From an uncultured Desulfobacterales bacterium (GTDB taxonomy: Bacteria; Desulfobacterota; Desulfobacteria; Desulfobacterales; JAFDCJ01), in NCBI GenBank assembly GCA_945787595.1, contig CALZJV010000257.1, forward strand, positions 1-11,353: a stretch of 11,353 nucleotides of DNA, given 5' to 3'. Position numbers and translations under genes: made by a program. The stretch's first letter is position 1. Each line of letters begins with the position of its first letter. Under the pieces are notes generated by a model that saw only the letters and a program-made list of their open reading frames with translations, had not been told where the DNA came from and ran no database searches. Below are positions 7,439 through 11,353 of the stretch, one piece after another.

Positions 7439-7483
7439 TCAATAAACTCAATCAACTTAATAAACCCAATAAACTCAATAATC
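7439..7483 (+). repeat. Five-copy 9-base tandem repeat upstream of sppA
   Basis: Five contiguous nonamers with consensus TCAATAAAC run without a break in register; variants include TCAATCAAC, TTAATAAAC and CCAATAAAC. The array ends two bases before the AAGG ribosome-binding site of sppA, so it forms the end of the untranslated leader. Its period (9) differs from the 7-base arrays further right. Confidence 0.8.
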
Positions 7484-7497
7484 CAAGGTTGATAAAT

Positions 7498-8451
7498 ATG
7501 CGAAAATCCTTATTAATAACCCTTTTGGCCATTGAATTTTTTATGATTGGTTGCACGGCACCCAAGATTCGGCTTTTCCCGAGCCAGGCAGATCCACTGA
7601 AGGAGTTTACCCTTGAAGGCAAGGCGAAACAGAAAATCTTGGTCATTCCTGTTCGCGGGATCATATCGAATGCACCCCGCGAAGGATTTATTCGCACCCG
7701 GCCGAGCATGGTGCAGGAGGTCGTCTCCCAGCTCAGGTTGGCCGAAGAAGACAAAGACGTCAAAGCCGTGATTTTTAAAATCGACTCTCCGGGCGGTTCC
7801 GTCACCGCCAGCGATATCCTCTACAATGAAATTGAGGTTTTCAAAAAGCGCACGGGAGCCAAGGTGGTGGCTGCCATGATGGGGTTGACCGCTTCGGGGG
7901 GATATTATATTTCGCTGCCGGCCGATTATATCCTGGCACATCCTACGACCATTACCGGTTCCATCGGCGTGATTTTCAGGCGACCCAGGGTTACCGGACT
8001 GATGAAAAAAGTCGGCATCGACCTCGAAGTGAATAAATCCGGCAAAAACAAGGATATCGGGTCCCCTTTCCGTGCAGCGACGGCAGAGGAGGAAAAAATA
8101 TTTCAGGACCTAACCGATCGCCTGGCTGTCAGGTTCGTTGATTTAGTGGTAAGGCATCGCCACCTCGAACCTGATATTATTGCCGAAATTTCCAGCGCAC
8201 GGGTTTATCTGGCCAATGAAGCCCTCGAACTGGGTCTGGTGGATGAAATCGGATATTTAGAAACAGCAGTGCTCCAGGCAAAAAAACTGGCCCGGCTTCC
8301 GGAAGATGCCAAGGTGGTGGTCTACCGTCGTACCGAATATCCGGACGACAACCTTTACAACACATCCACCCGCTATGACGAAGGCCACGGATCTCTCATT
8401 TCCCTCAATTTATTATTTGTGGCCGGCGGCGGCGATGGAGGAATGATTTGA
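7498..8451 (+). CDS. sppA: SppA-like S49 serine protease (signal peptide peptidase), predicted lipoprotein
   Basis: This 317-residue single-domain S49 peptidase resembles the short Bacillus-type SppA rather than the double-length E. coli form. Family landmarks are FKIDSPGGSVTASD (93-106), the nucleophile Ser133 in GLTASGGYY, HPTTITGSIGVI (148-159), and the general-base Lys185 in NKSGKNKDIGSP. The Ser-Lys spacing of 52 equals that recalled for B. subtilis SppA (S147/K199), so it is expected to be active, degrading remnant signal peptides at the membrane. The N-terminus is a signal sequence ending MIGC (Cys19), which looks like a lipobox with Met at -3; if processed, the enzyme would be lipid-anchored instead of held by a membrane helix. 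The ATG at 7498 is chosen because AAGG lies 9 bases upstream; an in-frame TTG at 7489 abuts it. The gene converges with livF. Confidence 0.9.
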   Translation: MRKSLLITLLAIEFFMIGCTAPKIRLFPSQADPLKEFTLEGKAKQKILVIPVRGIISNAPREGFIRTRPSMVQEVVSQLRLAEEDKDVKAVIFKIDSPGGSVTASDILYNEIEVFKKRTGAKVVAAMMGLTASGGYYISLPADYILAHPTTITGSIGVIFRRPRVTGLMKKVGIDLEVNKSGKNKDIGSPFRAATAEEEKIFQDLTDRLAVRFVDLVVRHRHLEPDIIAEISSARVYLANEALELGLVDEIGYLETAVLQAKKLARLPEDAKVVVYRRTEYPDDNLYNTSTRYDEGHGSLISLNLLFVAGGGDGGMI

Positions 8452-8453
8452 AT

Positions 8454-8502
8454 TTGGAATTGGGAATGTGGAATGCGGAATATGGAAGGCGGAATTCGGA
8501 AT
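8454..8502. repeat. Heptanucleotide array A (NNGGAAT)
   Basis: Seven contiguous 7-base units fit NNGGAAT (for example TTGGAAT, TGGGAAT, GCGGAAT); one unit ends in G. The array begins two bases after the sppA stop codon. Register is exact throughout even though the first two bases of the unit vary freely. Confidence 0.85.
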
Positions 8503-8513
8503 GATTTTAAATG

Positions 8514-8541
8514 TGAGTTGTAAGTTGCTCGTTGCTCGTTG
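8514..8541. repeat. Heptanucleotide array B (NNNGTTG)
   Basis: Four contiguous 7-base units fit NNNGTTG: TGAGTTG, TAAGTTG and CTCGTTG twice. It follows array A after 11 bases, on the same strand sense, and is the inverted partner of the long array B' at 8641-8724. The 99 bases between B and B' are not repeated and hold no gene that I can see. Confidence 0.75.
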
Positions 8542-8640
8542 TGGGCACGTGTCAAACTAAAGGTATTGTTTTATCCTCTATTTCCAGTAACCTAAAAGAT
8601 CTAACCCGCTCTCGGAATTTTAAACTTCATTACACTGGCT

Positions 8641-8724
8641 CGTAACTCGAATCCCATAACTTATAACTCGCTACCTGCAACATACAACCCGCAACACGCA
8701 AACCCCAACTCGCAATCCGCAATC
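8641..8724. repeat. Heptanucleotide array B' (inverted partner of B)
   Basis: Twelve contiguous 7-base units mostly fit NNNAACN or NNNAATC (CGTAACT, CATAACT, TGCAACA, CGCAACA, CCCAACT, CGCAATC twice). The reverse complement of the core AAC is the GTT of array B. The register is kept across all 84 bases with only substitutions, no gains or losses of bases. Confidence 0.85.
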
Positions 8725-8736
8725 CGAAGTCTTTTT

Positions 8737-8760
8737 TTCCGAATTCCGAATTCCGAATTC
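8737..8760. repeat. Heptanucleotide array A' (TTCCGAA)
   Basis: Three identical copies of TTCCGAA plus a partial fourth. The reverse complement TTCGGAA matches the GGAA core of array A at the other side of this intergenic region, so A and A' are inverted partners flanking B and B'. Confidence 0.85.
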
Positions 8761-8763
8761 TTC

Positions 8764-8826
8764 TATATGCCCTATGCTCCATGCACTATGCCCTCTGCCC
8801 ATGGCCCTATGCTCCATGCTCTATGC
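8764..8826. repeat. Heptanucleotide array C (YCTATGC)
   Basis: Nine contiguous 7-base units fit the consensus YCTATGC (CCTATGC twice, TCCATGC twice, TCTATGC, ACTATGC and variants), in exact register for 63 bases. It ends 12 bases before the livF stop codon. No inverted partner is seen in the window. Confidence 0.85.
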
Positions 8827-8838
8827 CCCTTCTCCCAT

Positions 8839-9717
8839 CTATCCACCCAAAAACAGTCGTCCAACCTCGGGATTTTGCAACAGTTCATCGCCGCTGCCGG
8901 CCATGGCCAGCAGGCCGGAAACCAGCACATAGCCAATGTCGGCAAATTCCAGGCCTTTCTTAGCGTTCTGCTCCACCATGACAATGGTCTTGCCTTCGTC
9001 GTGCTGCAGGTCGTCCAGGATTTCAAACACCATTTCGATGTAACGGGGCTCAAGCCCGATGGACGGCTCATCCACCAGCAGGACTTGCGGTTCCATAATC
9101 AAGGCCCGGGAAATTTCCAGAAGGCGCCGTTCGCCGCCTGACAGCACCCCGGCATTCTGGTTGCGGCGCTCGGCCAGGCGGGGATACTTGGCGAGCACTT
9201 TTTCAGCAGCCTCACGGGCCTGACTTGGTTTGTCCATCAAAAAGCCACCCATGAGCATGTTTTCTTCGACCGTCATGTCGGGAAAAATTGAGGCGTCCTG
9301 CAGGATGTAGGCAACGCCGGCGTGTTTGAGCTTTTCGTTGGGACCCAGGCGGGTGATATCTTTATTCCGAATTTTGATGGTTCCCCCGGTAATCGTTGTA
9401 AATCCATAGATCGAGTGCAGAATGGTGGACTTGCCGGCACCATTCGGGCCAATAAGACAGAGGGATTGCCCCGCTCCGATTTGTAGATTGAATTTATGCA
9501 AGACCACCATCTTGCCGTAACCCGCCCTCAATCCTTCAATGGTCAGCAGAGGTTCTTTGCCGACCAGCTTACCGAGATATTCTCGGTTGGGTCCCTCGGC
9601 GGCCAGCTTGGCGGCCTGGCGTTCCACTTCGTCAACGGAGATGACCGTGTCCACGGGTCCCAGGCCATAGCCGATGCTTGTATTTTTGGTATCTTCTTGT
9701 TTTTCGTCTTCTTTCAT
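8839..9717 (-). CDS. livF: LivF-like ATPase of a branched-chain amino acid ABC importer, with N-terminal extension
   Basis: This 292-residue ABC ATPase of the HAAT family is one of two cytoplasmic ATPases that power a LivHM permease. Motifs are Walker A GPNGAGKST (90-98), Q-loop Gln140, signature LSGGE (192-196), Walker B LLVDEP (213-218) and VEQN (249-251), where LivF proteins often have Q in place of the switch histidine. The ordinary LivF start corresponds to about residue 56 (PLLTIEGLRAGYG), so there are ~55 extra, acidic, probably flexible residues at the N-terminus. The start at 9717 shares one base with the livG stop (TGATG), and GGGG upstream can serve as ribosome-binding site; a longer frame to 9810 would lie deep in livG and is rejected. 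With livG and livM it forms an operon; the exact substrate cannot be told from the sequence. Confidence 0.92.
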   Translation of the reverse strand: MKEDEKQEDTKNTSIGYGLGPVDTVISVDEVERQAAKLAAEGPNREYLGKLVGKEPLLTIEGLRAGYGKMVVLHKFNLQIGAGQSLCLIGPNGAGKSTILHSIYGFTTITGGTIKIRNKDITRLGPNEKLKHAGVAYILQDASIFPDMTVEENMLMGGFLMDKPSQAREAAEKVLAKYPRLAERRNQNAGVLSGGERRLLEISRALIMEPQVLLVDEPSIGLEPRYIEMVFEILDDLQHDEGKTIVMVEQNAKKGLEFADIGYVLVSGLLAMAGSGDELLQNPEVGRLFLGG

Positions 9718-10463
9718 CAGTGCGCCCCGAGATACGCATCGATCACCCGTTGATCGTTTTGGATCTGATCGGGTGGACCACTGGTTAGAAGCTGACCGTG
9801 GGCCAGACAATAAATATGTTCTGCCAGGTTCATAATCGCACGCATATTGTGTTCGATAACAAAAAGCGTGATTCCTAAATCGGCGTTGGTGCGCTTTAAG
9901 CGCTCGATCAAACCGTTGATCAGCGTCGGATTGATGCCCGCCGTGGGCTCATCAAGCAGCATCAATTTGGGCTCGTTCATCAGTGCCATGGCGAATTCTA
10001 AAAGCTTCTGCTGGCCGAAGGATAGATCGCCTGCCATGAGGTGCCGTTTGGCGTAGAGCCCGACAAACTCCAGCAAGCTTTCGGCCTTTTCCGTGACTTG
10101 CCGCGGATACTTGGAGAACATGGTGCGAAGACTCTCACCGGTGTGGGGAACGCTGATCTGCATATTCTGCACACAGGTCATCTTCCCGTAAATATGAGTT
10201 TGCTGGAAAGTTCTGATCATGCCCAGGCGCGCGATAATCGGCACCCGCATAGCGGAGATTTCTTGGCCCTCAAAGCGGATGGAGCCCTGGTCGATGGGAT
10301 GGTAACCCACAATTGAGTTAAACAGCGTCGTTTTGCCCGAGCCGTTGGGACCGATGAGGCCAATAATGCTGCCCTGCGGTACAGAAAGGGTGATGTTGTC
10401 GTTGGCAACGACCCCGCCGAAGCGCTTACTGACGCCTTCCACCGTGAGTTGCTGTTCTGCCAA
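9717..10463 (-). CDS. livG: LivG-like ATPase of a branched-chain amino acid ABC importer
   Basis: This 248-residue ABC ATPase is the partner of LivF in the HAAT importer. Motifs are Walker A GPNGSGKTT (38-46), Q-loop RTFQQTHIYGKMT with Gln87/88, signature LSFGQ (147-151), Walker B LMLLDEP (167-173), the LivG-typical TAGINP, and switch histidine 205 in IEHNM. Length is normal for LivG (about 250). It starts with TTG at 10463: the upstream AGGAG at 7-base spacing supports it, family similarity begins at once (QLTVEGVSKRFGG), and the next in-frame Met is at residue 72, inside the domain. It overlaps livF by one base. Upstream, about 695 noncoding bases separate it from livM, which is unusual for this operon. 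Confidence 0.93.
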   Translation of the reverse strand: MAEQQLTVEGVSKRFGGVVANDNITLSVPQGSIIGLIGPNGSGKTTLFNSIVGYHPIDQGSIRFEGQEISAMRVPIIARLGMIRTFQQTHIYGKMTCVQNMQISVPHTGESLRTMFSKYPRQVTEKAESLLEFVGLYAKRHLMAGDLSFGQQKLLEFAMALMNEPKLMLLDEPTAGINPTLINGLIERLKRTNADLGITLFVIEHNMRAIMNLAEHIYCLAHGQLLTSGPPDQIQNDQRVIDAYLGAH

Positions 10464-10470
10464 GCCTTAT

Positions 10471-10475
10471 CTCCT
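10471..10475 (-). promoter_or_regulatory. Ribosome-binding site that supports a TTG start for livG
   Basis: AGGAG on the minus strand lies exactly 7 bases before the TTG at 10463. There is no ATG or GTG in a suitable position, so this site decides the start. Confidence 0.75.
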
Positions 10476-10500
10476 GCAACCCCAACCCGGCAAAGCCGGA

Positions 10501-10530
10501 ATTGACGATTGACGATTGACGATTGAAGAT
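10501..10530. repeat. Heptanucleotide array D (ATTGACG)
   Basis: Three identical copies of ATTGACG, a fourth with one change (ATTGAAG) and two further bases. It starts about 25 bases upstream of the livG ribosome-binding site. Confidence 0.85.
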
Positions 10531-10535
10531 TTGTG

Positions 10536-10561
10536 GATGTCGCTTCGCTCAGCCATTTTTA
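10536..10561. repeat. Short element following array D, repeated after array E
   Basis: A 26-base stretch with the pattern GATG-N-CGCT-N-CGCT and a T-rich end follows array D by five bases. A similar stretch at 10888-10913 follows array E; I count about 18 of 26 positions identical. Confidence 0.5.
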
Positions 10562-10702
10562 GGACCGGTTTTTATAATTGATCCGCCAGGAGGTTAAAAA
10601 ATACTTGTAGCAGCTCTTCAATTAAAAGAACGAGTCATTCTGCCCACTATGGCTATCGCATAAATCATGCGCAAACATGATGTGATTTCAATAAATAGGT
10701 AC

Positions 10703-10727
10703 TAATTGAGCGGAAACCGCTCAATTA
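10703..10727. repeat. Perfect 11-bp inverted repeat (TAATTGAGCGG-AAA-CCGCTCAATTA)
   Basis: Two 11-base arms are separated by only three bases, giving a tight hairpin with a GC core. What follows on the minus strand is GTACCTATTTATTG, not a U-run, so it would be at best a weak terminator for livM-side transcripts. It could be an attenuator, an mRNA stabiliser or a protein-binding site. Confidence 0.6.
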
Positions 10728-10797
10728 TTAGCAGTTATTCGTTATTAGAAAAAATATCAGACCCTAATCTGTCTCTTAGCCATCAGTAAGATACATT

Positions 10798-10811
10798 TTC
10801 GATATTCGATA
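10798..10811. repeat. Two-unit heptanucleotide repeat (TTCGATA)
   Basis: Two identical adjacent copies of TTCGATA. The unit is one base from TTCGATG of array E', so it may be a small member of the same family. Confidence 0.45.
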
Positions 10812-10843
10812 TGGAACTTCACCTGGCCGGAACAGTGAACAGA

Positions 10844-10885
<42 letters not shown>

Positions 10886-10887
10886 TT

Positions 10888-10913
10888 GATGGCGCTACGC
10901 TTTATCTATTTTA
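10888..10913. repeat. Short element following array E, similar to the one after array D
   Basis: It has the same GATG-N-CGCT-N-CGCT pattern and T-rich end as 10536-10561, starting two bases after array E. This suggests array and tail travel or arise as one module. Confidence 0.5.
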
Positions 10914-11009
10914 AAACACGCGAACCGCACAATTGGGAATGGTAGATTCGCATGCGCAGCGCAGGCACATGCGCCGAGTCTTGTTCAGTCTTTTTTTAAA
11001 TTGACAGAA

Positions 11010-11058
11010 TTCATTATTCGATGTTGGACGTTCAATGTTCGATGTTCGAAGTTCATTA
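11010..11058. repeat. Heptanucleotide array E' (TTCGATG), inverted partner of E
   Basis: Seven contiguous 7-base units: TTCATTA at both ends and TTCGATG, TTGGACG, TTCAATG, TTCGAAG between. Its sense is the reverse complement of array E (TCGAAC against GTTCGA). The 124 bases between E and E' are not repeated and hold no visible gene. Confidence 0.85.
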
Positions 11059-11104
11059 GTTTCTTTTTCGATCAAACTCACAGCTTCGGCGGCCAGCGGC
11101 TAGG

Positions 11105-11150
11105 CTCAACCCTCAACCTCTGAACCCATGAACCCTGAACCTTTGAACCC
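11105..11150. repeat. Degenerate array F (CTCAACC / CTGAACC)
   Basis: Six units of 7 or 8 bases ending in AACC (CTCAACC twice, then TCTGAACC, CATGAACC, CTGAACC, TTTGAACC). Unlike the other arrays it includes 8-base units. It ends 9 bases before the livM stop codon. Confidence 0.7.
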
Positions 11151-11158
11151 GTAGTCAG

Positions 11159-11353
11159 CTACGTCCTTTCCTCCACCCGATGCCCGAAGCGTTCGGGCCA
11201 GCGCTCCCGAATCCAGCCCATAATTCCCTGGGGAAAGAAGACCACAATCGCAACAATCACCGCTCCCAGGGCGACTCTCTGCCAGCCGAAAAGATAGGTC
11301 CAGAACAACTCCTGGGTGATGTGAAAGATGACTGCGCCGATCACCGGTCCCCA
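11159..11353 (-). CDS. livM: LivM-like permease, C-terminal part (cut by the window edge)
   Basis: The frame stays open to the right edge, giving the last 64 residues of a permease; the true start is outside the window. The segment WGPVIGAVIF, a hydrophobic helix around FGWQRVALGAVIVAIVVFFPQGIMGW and a basic C-terminal tail fit the end of LivM (HAAT permease), where GPxIGA and FFPxGxxG are typical. LivM forms the membrane pore with LivH, using LivG and LivF as ATPases. livH and a binding-protein gene would be expected further to the right. The GTG at 11344 is not the start. Confidence 0.85.
   Translation of the reverse strand, partial: WGPVIGAVIFHITQELFWTYLFGWQRVALGAVIVAIVVFFPQGIMGWIRERWPERFGHRVEERT

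Noticed and set aside
7513..7941. 142-codon minus-strand open frame
   Set aside because: It is antisense to sppA, whose catalytic motifs are on the plus strand.
8454..8826. CRISPR-like array
   Set aside because: Units are 7 bases, contiguous and degenerate, with no spacers of even size and no cas genes.
9718..9810. Longer livF starting at 9810
   Set aside because: It would overlap livG by about 30 codons; the ATG at 9717 gives the usual one-base stop/start overlap.

Overview
This window reads as chromosomal DNA of a Gram-negative bacterium of moderate GC content. My best guess is a deltaproteobacterium (Desulfobacterota, Desulfobacterales-like). That rests on the mix of a proteobacterial-type Ugp operon, a Liv operon, Lol-type lipoproteins and intergenic degenerate short repeats; no rRNA or tRNA is present to confirm it.

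Region 1 (about 1-5841, minus strand) is a glycerol-3-phosphate / glycerophosphodiester ABC importer operon in the order ugpB - ugpA - ugpE - ugpC - second ugpE - remnant of a second ugpC, closed by an intrinsic terminator at 6-31. ugpB is separated from ugpA by 338 bases with a strong hairpin just after the ugpB stop. The tail of the operon is a duplicated ugpE-ugpC block in which the second ATPase has lost everything except its last ~62-67 codons.

Region 2 (5842-8451) starts with a divergent intergenic region. It is followed on the plus strand by a lipoprotein glycerophosphodiester phosphodiesterase, which could release glycerol-3-phosphate for the Ugp importer, and then an S49 signal-peptide-peptidase-like protease (SppA) that itself looks like a lipoprotein.

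Region 3 (8839 to the right edge, minus strand) is the downstream part of a branched-chain amino acid (Liv/HAAT) ABC operon: the C-terminus of livM, then livG (TTG start), then livF with an unusual ~55-residue N-terminal extension. livG and livF overlap by one base, but livM and livG are split by ~695 bases of noncoding DNA.

The most unusual structure lies between genes. The sppA-livF and livM-livG intervals are packed with degenerate tandem arrays that keep a strict 7-base period over many units while the unit sequence differs from array to array. Several arrays occur as inverted partners: A-B...B'-A' between sppA and livF, and E...E' between livM and livG. A five-copy 9-base array precedes sppA. 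No defence system, CRISPR, transposase or phage gene was seen.
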